Part shown: positions 9,412 to 18,335 of the stretch, in pieces
How positions within the stretch are numbered: position 1 is the first letter of the stretch
How the letters are laid out: every line of letters starts with the position of its first letter
Assembly: GCF_023520895.1 (NCBI RefSeq)
Contig: NZ_CP026029.1
Span: 4,030,001-4,094,000 of the forward strand
DNA: 64,000 nt
Direction of reading: 5' to 3'
Source: Paenibacillus sp. PK3_47
Lineage (GTDB): Bacteria; Bacillota; Bacilli; Paenibacillales; Paenibacillaceae
Notes under the pieces: generated by a model
What the model was told of the DNA's origin: nothing
Seen by the model: the letters and a program-made list of their open reading frames with translations, nothing else
Database searches by the model: none
Made by a program: the position numbers and the translations under genes

Positions 9412-9555
9412 ATGAAAAAAGACTCCATCTCAGTCGCCATGTTTCTGGCCATCGGCTTTGTCATTGCCGGGATATTTATCGCCTCAGCAACGGACATGAT
9501 CGGCAGCAGCCAGGATGACATCATCACACATACCAAGCAAGTTGAGCAGTACTAA
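9412..9555 (+). CDS. Small single-helix membrane peptide, paralogue (copy 2)
   Basis: A 47-residue protein beginning MKKDSISVAMFLAIGF, sharing the MKKDxIS....F.AIGF signature with the preceding gene six bases upstream, followed by a short polar tail ending KQVEQY. The shared N-terminus, same operon and similar helix length argue for duplication and real coding potential despite the size. No strong Shine-Dalgarno is visible, so translation may be coupled to copy 1. Like copy 1 it lacks the prepilin Glu+5. Confidence 0.6.
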   Translation: MKKDSISVAMFLAIGFVIAGIFIASATDMIGSSQDDIITHTKQVEQY

Positions 9556-9570
9556 AAGGGGGCGGCGGCC

Positions 9571-9951
9571 ATGAAGGAAACCGTCCTCCGGGCATTATTT
9601 ATGTGGCTTGTCCTGTTCATTCTCCTGCAGCCTATTTTTACTTACATAGATTATTTACTGGACTTGCAGGTCAAAGCCAACACGTCATATATCACGCAAA
9701 AAGCGGCAACAGAGGGGATGGTTACGGCATCCATGAGGGATGAGGTCGTTGCAAATTTGCAGGCTGTCGGGTTTCCCGAAGCTTCCATTCAAATTACAAG
9801 CAGTACGTCAGCAATAGTGGAGCGTAAAGAGCGGCTTGATGTGTATATCACCGCGCCGAGACTTAACCTGTTCCCGTACAACTTTTCCGGCATGTCTGGG
9901 CCTGCGCATTATTACGGACACGGCTCCATTATGAGCGAATATCTCGACTGA
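9571..9951 (+). CDS. TadE/DUF4320-like anchored pseudopilin
   Basis: A 126-residue protein with an N-terminal hydrophobic helix (ALFMWLVLFILLQPIFTYI) and an extracytoplasmic domain that includes LDVYITAPRLNLFPYNF. Small proteins of this build in Tad loci are TadE-like or DUF4320 pseudopilins that prime or cap the fibre. GGGGGCGG lies just upstream of the ATG. It is 15 bp after the second small peptide gene. The family assignment is tentative; exported membrane anchoring is well supported. Confidence 0.6.
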   Translation: MKETVLRALFMWLVLFILLQPIFTYIDYLLDLQVKANTSYITQKAATEGMVTASMRDEVVANLQAVGFPEASIQITSSTSAIVERKERLDVYITAPRLNLFPYNFSGMSGPAHYYGHGSIMSEYLD

Positions 9952-9971
9952 CTGAGGGATGAAGCAAATCT

Positions 9972-10469
9972 ATGGATTATATTATTAAGCTGGCTTTTGT
10001 GCTGCTGATCTTTATATATTCCTGGTTTTTTCAGATCCAGAATCAGGAATGGGATGTGCAGCGCAGCATGCTGAAGGATGCCAATAACCTGGCGGTCCAT
10101 GACGCCTCGCAGGAGCTTAACGAAACCGCACGGGCTGAGGGACGTCTGGTTATTGATCCCGTTGAAGCTTATGCCGCTTTCCGGCAGTCGCTTCAGCATA
10201 ATCTGGGACTGGATGACAGCCTCTCCCCTCTTGCGGGGAGCAGGCTCCAGGCACAGGTGAGGATTGTTAAATTCGATATTGTCGATGAGTCCGAGGGGGT
10301 TTCTTTTCCACTTTTGTATGAAGACAGCACTTATGGCATCACCAAATACATACAGGGTCCATCCGTGATCGCCGTCATTGAGACGCAGCACCCGCTGCTC
10401 ATCTCCAGAACTAAAGTGCAGGAAGCCATCCGGGTGCCGGCCGTCCAGGAGTATAAGATGAACAATTAA
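9972..10469 (+). CDS. TadE/TadG-like anchored extracellular protein
   Basis: A 165-residue protein with one N-terminal helix (YIIKLAFVLLIFIYSWFF), then a soluble domain containing the run NNLAVHDASQELNET, a pattern reminiscent of TadE/G proteins in which residues after the helix resemble a pilin stalk. It lies 20 bp after the previous gene on the same strand. A role as minor pilin or fibre-associated protein is inferred from the locus; no enzyme motif is visible. Confidence 0.55.
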   Translation: MDYIIKLAFVLLIFIYSWFFQIQNQEWDVQRSMLKDANNLAVHDASQELNETARAEGRLVIDPVEAYAAFRQSLQHNLGLDDSLSPLAGSRLQAQVRIVKFDIVDESEGVSFPLLYEDSTYGITKYIQGPSVIAVIETQHPLLISRTKVQEAIRVPAVQEYKMNN

Positions 10470-10494
10470 TTTTTTTATAAAGGGAGAGCTGCAG

Positions 10495-11142
10495 ATGATG
10501 AAGAGAATGGGAAAGACAGTACTAGCGACTGCGATGTTGTTCGGGGGAGTGTTGGGGCAGGTAGGGGCAGCGGAAAATGGGAGTCCGGCAGCGAATAAGC
10601 CCGCAGCTACAGCAAAGCCTTCAGCTACAGCAAAGCCTACGGCGGCGCCTGTGATGACGGATAATTTGGCAAAGTACGGACTGAAGAAGGAAATAGATCT
10701 GCCTGTGACGTTAACCTCGGAGGGATTCAGTTATACGCTTCATAAAATTATGATTTATGATTTTAAGTCAGCGGAGGTAAAGAAGCTGCAGGGGTTGTAT
10801 GGGTTTCAGGATTCTACTGGAATTATTGATAGACCAAAGTATTTTATATGGACGAAAGTAACTTTGGAGAATAAAACTAAGAAAACTATGCATGGAGGTG
10901 GTGGTGATCTTCAAGGTCTTGTACGGTTAAATTTTAAAATAGGGCAAATTTTAGATGCAATGTGGCCGGAAAAGCTAGCCTCAAAAACTAACAGTAAAGA
11001 AGCCCTTTGGACCTATACACTTAAACCAGGCGAAAAATTAACATCTTATGTTGCATACGCTTATGATAGTGAATTTGATTATTTTGTTGCCCGTATGTTT
11101 TACGGGAAAGACTTCGTTGAAAAGTACGTGGTTTCTGAATGA
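10495..11142 (+). CDS. Secreted protein of unknown function, end of Tad operon
   Basis: A 215-residue exported protein. MMKRMGKTVLATAMLFGGVL is a signal peptide with a likely cleavage after VGA, then an Ala/Pro/Lys/Thr-rich low-complexity linker (three rounds of AxAKP-type repeats, about residues 30-52) and a globular domain with LHKIMIYDF, FIWTKVTLENKTKKTM and GEKLTSYVAYAYDSEF. The pattern recalls DUF4352-type extracytoplasmic domains, but I do not recognise it firmly. AGGGAGAG precedes the ATG. Its stop overlaps the start of the next PKD gene (ATGA). From about 10740 the DNA becomes AT-rich compared with upstream. Confidence 0.7.
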   Translation: MMKRMGKTVLATAMLFGGVLGQVGAAENGSPAANKPAATAKPSATAKPTAAPVMTDNLAKYGLKKEIDLPVTLTSEGFSYTLHKIMIYDFKSAEVKKLQGLYGFQDSTGIIDRPKYFIWTKVTLENKTKKTMHGGGGDLQGLVRLNFKIGQILDAMWPEKLASKTNSKEALWTYTLKPGEKLTSYVAYAYDSEFDYFVARMFYGKDFVEKYVVSE

Positions 11143-13418
11143 ATAAAATAATCACCTGTATAATCATAATTACGTTGGTTGCTGCCTCTTTATTTGGAGA
11201 TAAAGAAGCAGTAGCCGCAGAAGTTAAGACGGCTACTATTTCCATACCTGCAAATACAGGATTGATTGGAGATGATAATGCCGCCAAATCATACAGCCTA
11301 GATCTACCAAATGGAGTAGATGCTGCTTCAATCAACACAGGGAGTTTCAAATATAGCGGAAATAATCAAGTGAATGGCAGTATTAAACTTGAAAATGGAA
11401 AAATAAATATAAAACTTAACGGCATTACAAATACTAAATTAATATCTAATGTTAAAGGGTTTCAAGCATCATACGAATCATATTTCTATACTAATCCTAG
11501 TAACTCTATTTGGAGATATTCTGATGGAAGGCGTTGGCAGATTAATGAGTATGATGAAGCAATAAATGGGAGTAAAACATATGATAAGCCTGCGGAGGAT
11601 GATTATACACCTTCAGCATATCCACCCAGAACCGTTGTGTCAGCTGGGCCTCCTCAAGATACGTCTTATCTTAAATGGTACGATGGATCACAAAATAATG
11701 TTATAGATTCAAAATATATTAACACAAGCACTATTATCCCGCATTTTTATTCAAACAAGTCTTCAACTTATATTAAGGAATTTCCTAAATTTAAAAATGG
11801 CAGAATAATTGTAAATTATGCTATTCCTTTTTATGTGAACTCAAATGGAGAAACAGTGAAGCAGCCTTATACAAACCAAGCTGCGGACGCATCACACCCT
11901 CTTATAGGACATGCCGAAGGAAGAAAATATGAGGTCATAGCTTATTACTACTACACAGCCGATGCCAAAGTCCCAACCTACAGCTACAGCGGCAGCGTAT
12001 CCTTTAGCTACACGCCAGTAACCGAACCTACCCTGGACGGCAGCGTGAGCATCCTCAAGCCTTCCCCGAATCCCGCCAAGTTTGAGGGGAAGGACACTCC
12101 TGTAAGCCTGAAGGTGAAAGGTGAACTTCTGGCTTACAATAATTCCTCTAACATCGAAGAATGGGTGTTTTATGCGAAGGAGACCGGAGCGGGTGACGCG
12201 AAGCAAAAGAAGGATTACAGCAAGGTGCTCACCAGCTCGCAAACCTTTGATAACTTTGTCATTCCTGCAAGTAAGGGCAAGAATGTGGAACAAGAGTACA
12301 CGCTTACCGTCACGGTGCGGTTTGCAAAACCGGTGGTCACCGGAAATGGTTCAGTTTCCTCCTTGTCCAAGACGATGAAAGCGACTGTTGGAGTTTCGGA
12401 TAATCCTGTTCCGACTGCGCCGCCGGCAGCTAGTAATAAGCCGCCCGTTGCTATCCTTGATGTTTCGGAGGAAGTAAAGGCTGGGGAGGAATTTTTGGTG
12501 TACGGTAAGGGATCTTACGATCCGGACGGAAAGATTGTGGATTATCAGTATAGTACACCCGGAGCGATGGAGCCGGTTAGTGGAGAGTTCGGTTTTACAT
12601 GGTATCCGCTCAGTGCACTGGGGCAGCATTCAGTGAGGCTGACGGTAACGGACAATGGCGGATTGAGCGGATCAACCAGTGCTAAAGTAAATGTTATCCA
12701 GCCGACCCCTGTTGCCGCTATTTCCGTAAAAGGTACCAAAAAGCAAAACCGGAAGGTTACTCTGCTTAGCAGCAGCCGGAGTCCGGAGCATTATCCGATT
12801 GATGAGACGAAGACGCAGTGGACGATTTCTCCGGTCTCCGGCGGAACAGCCGCAGATATTAAATATCTGGGATCACTCTCTGGAATGAACTCCAAAGATG
12901 TGCTGTTCAAGAAACCGGGGACCTACAAGGCTACCCTCACTGTAACCAACACTGCCGGCTTTAGTGACTCCGCGAGTACAACCTTTGAGATTGTGCCGGA
13001 TGAAGCGCCGGTTGTATATATTTCTGTGCCCAATAAGATCTACCGCGATCCCGGTCAAGGAAATATGGCCAGTGCTGCGCTGACAGATATGTCATTTTCC
13101 CCGGATTATGACTTCCTGGACCGGCGTATCTGGGAATACCGGTATGACTCCAATAACGACGGTAATTTCACCGGCGAAGCCTGGGTGATTTTCAGCAATG
13201 AGAACAAAAGCGCATTTAATCTGCAGCTGGGAAAAGTCGGGAGGTATGAAATCAGACTTACTGTGATCGAAGAGTTTGATCAGCCGACAATACCGGAACT
13301 GGTGACTGAAGCCGACCGGAAATCGGCCGATTCGTACAGCAGTCAACCAGAGCAGCCACTAAATGAACGTGTGATTGAAGTGTATAACCGTGCGCCGGAA
13401 GTAGACTGGTCATGGTAG
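11139..13418 (+). CDS. Exported PKD-domain surface protein
   Basis: A 759-residue exported protein. The N-terminus (IITCIIIITLVAASLFG) is a signal peptide. Residues to about 270 form an unrecognised Tyr/Asn/Ser-rich domain. From about 435 come immunoglobulin-like/PKD modules: PPVAILDVSEEV...SYDPDGKIVDYQY (435-525), PVAAISVKGTK...TLTVTNTAGFSDSA (527-620), and APVVYISVPNKIYRD onward. No LPXTG sorting motif is seen. The start overlaps the preceding gene. The first 270 codons are strongly AT-rich, and composition flips near 11950 to match the rest of the operon. Likely an adhesin or pilus-associated surface component, by context. Confidence 0.8.
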   Translation: MNKIITCIIIITLVAASLFGDKEAVAAEVKTATISIPANTGLIGDDNAAKSYSLDLPNGVDAASINTGSFKYSGNNQVNGSIKLENGKINIKLNGITNTKLISNVKGFQASYESYFYTNPSNSIWRYSDGRRWQINEYDEAINGSKTYDKPAEDDYTPSAYPPRTVVSAGPPQDTSYLKWYDGSQNNVIDSKYINTSTIIPHFYSNKSSTYIKEFPKFKNGRIIVNYAIPFYVNSNGETVKQPYTNQAADASHPLIGHAEGRKYEVIAYYYYTADAKVPTYSYSGSVSFSYTPVTEPTLDGSVSILKPSPNPAKFEGKDTPVSLKVKGELLAYNNSSNIEEWVFYAKETGAGDAKQKKDYSKVLTSSQTFDNFVIPASKGKNVEQEYTLTVTVRFAKPVVTGNGSVSSLSKTMKATVGVSDNPVPTAPPAASNKPPVAILDVSEEVKAGEEFLVYGKGSYDPDGKIVDYQYSTPGAMEPVSGEFGFTWYPLSALGQHSVRLTVTDNGGLSGSTSAKVNVIQPTPVAAISVKGTKKQNRKVTLLSSSRSPEHYPIDETKTQWTISPVSGGTAADIKYLGSLSGMNSKDVLFKKPGTYKATLTVTNTAGFSDSASTTFEIVPDEAPVVYISVPNKIYRDPGQGNMASAALTDMSFSPDYDFLDRRIWEYRYDSNNDGNFTGEAWVIFSNENKSAFNLQLGKVGRYEIRLTVIEEFDQPTIPELVTEADRKSADSYSSQPEQPLNERVIEVYNRAPEVDWSW

Positions 13419-13438
13419 AAGAGGGGAAGGTAACCTGC

Positions 13439-16400
13439 ATGAAAAGCGGGATGAAGCGGTTCATTGTAATAGTTCTTATCACTGCACTCCTTCCCTGGCT
13501 GCCTTGGGTGGGATCCGAGACGGAACGTGCGGCGGCGGCGGGAGAACTTCTGGAGTTTAACGATGTTCATATTCCGGCAGTCCAGTTAAATGCAACACGG
13601 CCCCGGTCATACGAAGGCGACGTTAACTGGTATGAGGGGTCGATGAAAATCGATTTGCCTGCAGTAGACCTGACAGGTATGACTTACAATAAGGTGACCG
13701 GGGAACTGCATATTAACATGAGCAATCTTTATACCCCAACTTCATGGATCGCCATGCGGGAGCCCCTGCCTTTTTATCCTAAGAGCCCAGACAGGGGCTC
13801 CAGGTGGACACATGGCTATATTACCGGATATGCCGGAAAGCTTGTGATTACCTTTACGGATGGGACTCAAGAACAAATAGGAAGTGTGGGAGGCGGATCG
13901 TTCATCGACAGTGGAAACAATCCTACCTATTTTGATTCCACACGGTTTGCTCCCACAGTTTTTATTCCAAAACGGGTATATTTCGCTCCCCCACACGATG
14001 ATCAGTATTACACTGACTATGTGTATCTAACGCCTGCTTTTTCGACATATTTGACTGTAGGTAAGACACCTAAATCCATTCAATTTTTACAGTCATTTTC
14101 GGACGAATATTGGACAGGAGATGTATGGCAGAACTCAGGCTCTTACCAATGGCACCATGCATACACCGTTAATGATGAGCGGGTATGGCCCTTATCTACG
14201 AATAAGAAGCCCAATCTTACCCTGACCTCGCATGCCGGACAAAATATAATTAATGATGCAGGCTTGAGTACTTTTAACGTGGAAGGGTACGTACAGGATC
14301 CGGATAACGATACAGTGGATGTCATTGCTGAAATCCCGAATGTATTTTACAAAAAAATTACTTTGGCTAATACGGGTTCGCCCAAAAATTTCTCAATTCC
14401 CATTGATGTCTTGTCAGAAGGAATACCGCCAGGACAATATACGGTTACCGTTAAGGTTGTTGATCCATTTAGTATGAAGGCAGAGGCAACCACATCCTTT
14501 TCCGTGACGAACCGGCTGAGGAATAAGGCCTTTTTCTTAATTAATACACCGATAGATATTGGCACATCCTATGCCGATTATGAAAATGATCCGAAGTCTG
14601 CGGACCGCTACCGTTACGATCAAGATCCGGGCATCTTCGATAATGTCATGGGGCTGATTCCCGATTCCGGGCTGTGGCGCAGCAGCAAGTATACATCCTT
14701 TCCGTACTCCGGAGCTTATACAGCTGTCCATCAGGCGAGGGATAATCCGGATTACGATGACCGGTTCGATCATTACCGCCTGTGGAGCCGGGATAACCTG
14801 TCCAGTATGACTTTTATGGTCCACCGGAAGCCGGTTGCTCTCTTTACAGCCAAACTGGTTAATGACAGACTGCAGCTTACGGACAGCTCCTATGATCTGG
14901 ATCATGCGTCCAGCCCCACAAAGGGGCTGGTAACCTGGCAGTGGCAGTACCGTATAAGCGGGGCAGAAACATGGATTGAAGGGCAACCCCCTGCGCAGCT
15001 GCCTACGAATGACGCGTATGAAATCCGCCTGCGGGTAAGAGACATGGATGGTCCGTCCGGATTAGGAGTATGGTCTGATTGGCTTCAGCAAACAGTAGGC
15101 AGTCCAAGCAATCTTCCGCCGGTTGCCTTGTTTACGGTGGATCACAACACTGTATCGTATCGTAAATCGACCGTTATCACGGACAGATCATACGATCCGG
15201 ATAATGATCCGCTTGATATCTACAGCTGGGCTGTCATAAAAGACGGCTGGAATACCGTTTGGTCCAGCTATGGAGGTGCAGCCGTACCGCCTAATATTGC
15301 CGCCTTTGGGGTGGGCAGCTACCAAATCAACCTGCAGGTTCATGATAACCGGGGCTTGTGGTCGGGTATCTACACGCAATATGTGCAGGTTATGAACCAG
15401 CCTCCGGTTGCGAATTTTACAATGCCGAATGAGGTGTACCGTGACACCCTTGTAACGATGAACAATATGACTCCTGATCCGGATGAAGACGGGGATAATC
15501 TGACATACTCCTGGAACAGCCGGCTGAATACAGGGCCCTACTACTGGACAGGCGGTAACCGGAACCAGACTGTAAAAATCAAAGATTTGCTGGCACAAAG
15601 CGGAATAACGGATAAAGCGGCTATATCGGATGGCTGGGAAATGCGCCTGACCGCGTCTGACGGGAAGCTCAGTTCAAATGCAACACAGATGTTCTCTGTC
15701 AAAAACCATATCCCGGCAGCTGCCATATCCGGTGATGCTGCAGCCTATCAATATGATACCAGGACCTTCAGGTCTGCAGATTATGATGAGGATACATCCG
15801 ATCAATCCAGCCTGAAGTATTACTGGAGAGTAACGGATAGCCGCAGTGGGATCTCTTTGTACCAGACCAAGGACGTGGATATCACTTTTGAAGAATCCGG
15901 TGTCTATACGCTGGAACATTGGGCAGTGGATCAAATCGGAGATAAATCGAACATTGCGGCGTTAAAAGTGAACGTTACCCAAAATCTCGCACCATCTATA
16001 ACACTGACCTCTCCCAAGGGGACAGCAGCAGCGCCTGCGGTCATTGATGCAGAACAGCAGGGAGATCCGCTTATACAGTGGACCTACAATGATCCCGAGA
16101 AAGATCCGCAGGAAAAATACCGTTTAGAGTTTTATGACAAGGACGGCCTGTTGGCGAAAGCAGTAGAAAATACCGATCCAGACGGATTGCTCCGGCAGTA
16201 TCAGCTCCCTAATTTTACGTTTGAACGGTTCAAGTATTATACGGTTTACGGCCGGGCCTATTCCAAACTGTCCTGGTCGGAAATCTCGAATGAGCGGACG
16301 TTCATCATCGACAATCCGCCGCAGCCGGGATTTAGCTTAGTGACAGACACGGGCCGCAATGCTGCCCAGGTGCCGGTTTACCGTACAGATACTCTGAACA

Positions 16401-17329
16401 TCAAAGGAACGGGGACGGACGAGGATATCGTGAACGGAGACTCCATTACCTACAAGTACTATCTGAAGCCGGCAGGTGGTACAGAAGGGTTGGCCAGCTC
16501 GCAGAGTGACTTCACCAAGCAATTCAGCACCAACGGAATCTTTACACTGCGGCAGGTAGTGACAGACTCGCTTGGCCTGTCCCGGGAGCTCACACGCACG
16601 ATTACCGTTGCCAACCGTATTCCGGCAGTTAACGTTACCTATCCAGCCAGCAGCAGCTCCGCCAGCCCAACGGTGGTCAGCACACTTACGCCTGTGATGA
16701 AGTGGGATTATCAGGATGAGGACGGGGATTTGCAGCAGCGGTTCAAGGTGAGAATCATTAACCTGGTGACAGGAGCGGTTACGGTTCAATCCGGAGAACA
16801 GTTATCCGGCGCCAGCCAGTGGCAGGTACCTGCTAATACTTTAGCCGAAAACGAGAAATATGCAGTTGAGGTGGAAGCCTACGACGGCTACAGCTGGAGC
16901 AGCGTCTCTCCGCGCAAATATTTCATGGTCAATCTGCTCAGTGTCAAAGGCGGAGTGCAGCATACCGTCGAATGGAATAAAAACCGGCAGGCCTATAATC
17001 TCGCCAAAAGCGGAAATGCAGAGAGTCCCCGGGGAATTCATGTGTTCTGGGCGGGGGAGAAGTTTGTGCTGCAGGCGGATGCCACAGGGCTGCCGGATAC
17101 CATTGAAGTGACGATGGGCGGAGGATACAAGACTGAACTTAGTCCAACCGACAGCAATAGAACCTTATGGACAGGGGAGCTGTACGATCCTGCTTTTGAG
17201 AAGCTGCCGGATGGTCCGGTTACCTTTACATTTACAGCGAGGAATGCGTACAACACGAAGACAGATAACGTTACGGTATCCATTATGGGGGATTGGAGCG
17301 AATATTATCAGCATCACCGGATAAAATAA
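13439..17329 (+). CDS. Large exported multi-PKD surface protein
   Basis: About 1296 residues, exported (MKSGMKRFIVIVLITALLPW signal peptide, then Ala-rich cleavage region). The ATG at 13439 follows GGGGAAGG and is preferred over the in-frame ATG 13412 inside the upstream gene. A unique N-terminal domain of about 250 residues precedes a series of PKD/Ig-like modules, each recognisable by PPVAxF or IPAAxI starts and SYDPDNDP, DPDEDGDNL, YDEDTSDQS or YQDEDGDLQQ Ca/loop motifs. The module PPVANFTMPNEVYRD is close to VVYISVPNKIYRD in the upstream protein, so the two are related. No cell-wall anchor is visible. The upstream gene overlaps in spirit but not in frame. A role as surface or pilus-tip adhesin is inference from the operon. 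Confidence 0.82.
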   Translation: MKSGMKRFIVIVLITALLPWLPWVGSETERAAAAGELLEFNDVHIPAVQLNATRPRSYEGDVNWYEGSMKIDLPAVDLTGMTYNKVTGELHINMSNLYTPTSWIAMREPLPFYPKSPDRGSRWTHGYITGYAGKLVITFTDGTQEQIGSVGGGSFIDSGNNPTYFDSTRFAPTVFIPKRVYFAPPHDDQYYTDYVYLTPAFSTYLTVGKTPKSIQFLQSFSDEYWTGDVWQNSGSYQWHHAYTVNDERVWPLSTNKKPNLTLTSHAGQNIINDAGLSTFNVEGYVQDPDNDTVDVIAEIPNVFYKKITLANTGSPKNFSIPIDVLSEGIPPGQYTVTVKVVDPFSMKAEATTSFSVTNRLRNKAFFLINTPIDIGTSYADYENDPKSADRYRYDQDPGIFDNVMGLIPDSGLWRSSKYTSFPYSGAYTAVHQARDNPDYDDRFDHYRLWSRDNLSSMTFMVHRKPVALFTAKLVNDRLQLTDSSYDLDHASSPTKGLVTWQWQYRISGAETWIEGQPPAQLPTNDAYEIRLRVRDMDGPSGLGVWSDWLQQTVGSPSNLPPVALFTVDHNTVSYRKSTVITDRSYDPDNDPLDIYSWAVIKDGWNTVWSSYGGAAVPPNIAAFGVGSYQINLQVHDNRGLWSGIYTQYVQVMNQPPVANFTMPNEVYRDTLVTMNNMTPDPDEDGDNLTYSWNSRLNTGPYYWTGGNRNQTVKIKDLLAQSGITDKAAISDGWEMRLTASDGKLSSNATQMFSVKNHIPAAAISGDAAAYQYDTRTFRSADYDEDTSDQSSLKYYWRVTDSRSGISLYQTKDVDITFEESGVYTLEHWAVDQIGDKSNIAALKVNVTQNLAPSITLTSPKGTAAAPAVIDAEQQGDPLIQWTYNDPEKDPQEKYRLEFYDKDGLLAKAVENTDPDGLLRQYQLPNFTFERFKYYTVYGRAYSKLSWSEISNERTFIIDNPPQPGFSLVTDTGRNAAQVPVYRTDTLNIKGTGTDEDIVNGDSITYKYYLKPAGGTEGLASSQSDFTKQFSTNGIFTLRQVVTDSLGLSRELTRTITVANRIPAVNVTYPASSSSASPTVVSTLTPVMKWDYQDEDGDLQQRFKVRIINLVTGAVTVQSGEQLSGASQWQVPANTLAENEKYAVEVEAYDGYSWSSVSPRKYFMVNLLSVKGGVQHTVEWNKNRQAYNLAKSGNAESPRGIHVFWAGEKFVLQADATGLPDTIEVTMGGGYKTELSPTDSNRTLWTGELYDPAFEKLPDGPVTFTFTARNAYNTKTDNVTVSIMGDWSEYYQHHRIK

Positions 17330-17398
17330 AAAGCTGCAGCTGCTGAAATGAAGCGGTACGGAGTAATAGGGTAGGGCAAATTCATAAAAGGTATGCTT

Positions 17399-17457
17399 AG
17401 GCTAACCGAACGGGCTGAGGGCGGATCGTTAGACGATTCCCTCGGTCCGTTCTTCGG
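17399..17457. repeat. Imperfect inverted repeat at the Tad operon 3' boundary
   Basis: CTAACCGA...GCTGAGGG on the left is mirrored by CCCTCGG...TTCGGTTA on the right around a loop centred on GATCGTTAGACGATT. It sits between the end of the large PKD gene and the convergent YiiX-like gene, covering that gene's last codons. It may act as a transcription end structure for either strand, but neither side has a clean T-run. Confidence 0.4.
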
Positions 17458-18073
17458 TTACTCTCATGATTCGCGCAGCCAGCGCTGCAGTGGTTCCGGA
17501 CGATCCTTTATGTATGACAGAAGCTGCGTAGGCCGGTCTTTGCACTCTTTGCAAATAATAGGACAGCTTGCCGCTAAAAATTTTATGGGCACACAGTGAT
17601 GCTGCGAAATCTTCCGGCGTAACGAAGCAGGAGGGCTTAGCCACTGGCCGTAATGCGGTCTCTTCAAATAAGGAAGCTACAAAATGGGAGCAGAAGTAAG
17701 CATCCGCCCGGTCGAATTTGACATTCAGCAGCACTCCGATCAGGCCGAGCAGATGATATTTGTAGCGGTCCTGATGCTGCATCATGCTCATCACGTGGTT
17801 GTGCATCGTCTCATATTCTTCATCAGTTACTCTGAGCTGATAGATGGCACAGTCCGCATTGTTATAAAAAGGATGGATGAAGTTCTCGCGGATCAGTCCG
17901 GCATTAAAAGGATTGTGCACATTTTTACGCCCAAAGCTGTAGACTTCCTGAAGCTCACTGTCAAAGGCAATCGAAGCATGATTCAGCTCAGCTTTTGTGA
18001 ACCACTTGATTAATCCGCTAAAGGCGGTACCCGTTCCGGTCAGCACAATAAAAATATCTCTTTTTGAAGTCAT
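17429..18073 (-). CDS. YiiX/YebB-like permuted papain-fold hydrolase
   Basis: A 214-residue protein with the two hallmarks of the circularly permuted NlpC/P60-papain fold (YaeF/YiiX, peptidase C92-like): KAELNHASIAFD (catalytic His) in the first half and DAYFCSHFVASLFEE (catalytic Cys) in the second. Such enzymes act as amidases or lipid/peptide hydrolases, but the substrate here is unknown. The start at 18073 is chosen because AAGAAGGGA lies 8 bases before it; the frame runs upstream to 18160 without a ribosome site. The opening FIVLTGTGTAFSGLIKWFTK is typical of the family. It converges with the Tad operon. Confidence 0.75.
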   Translation of the reverse strand: MTSKRDIFIVLTGTGTAFSGLIKWFTKAELNHASIAFDSELQEVYSFGRKNVHNPFNAGLIRENFIHPFYNNADCAIYQLRVTDEEYETMHNHVMSMMQHQDRYKYHLLGLIGVLLNVKFDRADAYFCSHFVASLFEETALRPVAKPSCFVTPEDFAASLCAHKIFSGKLSYYLQRVQRPAYAASVIHKGSSGTTAALAARIMRVTEERTEGIV

Positions 18074-18260
18074 GTTCTGAATCCCTTCTTTGTTAATATT
18101 CGGTGACAATGCCGAATGAAGTACCTCCATCTTACTGTATAATCCAGCTTTGTAAAACAAACTTTAGTCTTAAACCCGACCTGGACTAAAGGCTAAGTCG
18201 GAGCAGGCAGCCTGCCTCCATAAGATAGCATGTTTACGCCAAAGCTTCTTCTAAAAAGAA

Positions 18261-18290
18261 TTGGTAAAGCTTCTGCATTAGTGTTACAAT
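18261..18290 (+). promoter_or_regulatory. Candidate sigma-A promoter of tkt
   Basis: TTGGTA (18261-18266) and TACAAT (18285-18290) with an 18-nt spacer, 46 bp before the tkt ATG. Each box is close to consensus, and no other pair nearby is better. Confidence 0.45.
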
Positions 18291-18335
18291 AATAGTCAAA
18301 ATGACATTCTTGATTTCAGAGGAGGATTAATTTTA

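Noticed and set aside
17399..17457. Insertion-sequence end or attachment site at the inverted repeat.
   Set aside because: No transposase or integrase gene and no target duplication nearby; kept only as an inverted repeat.
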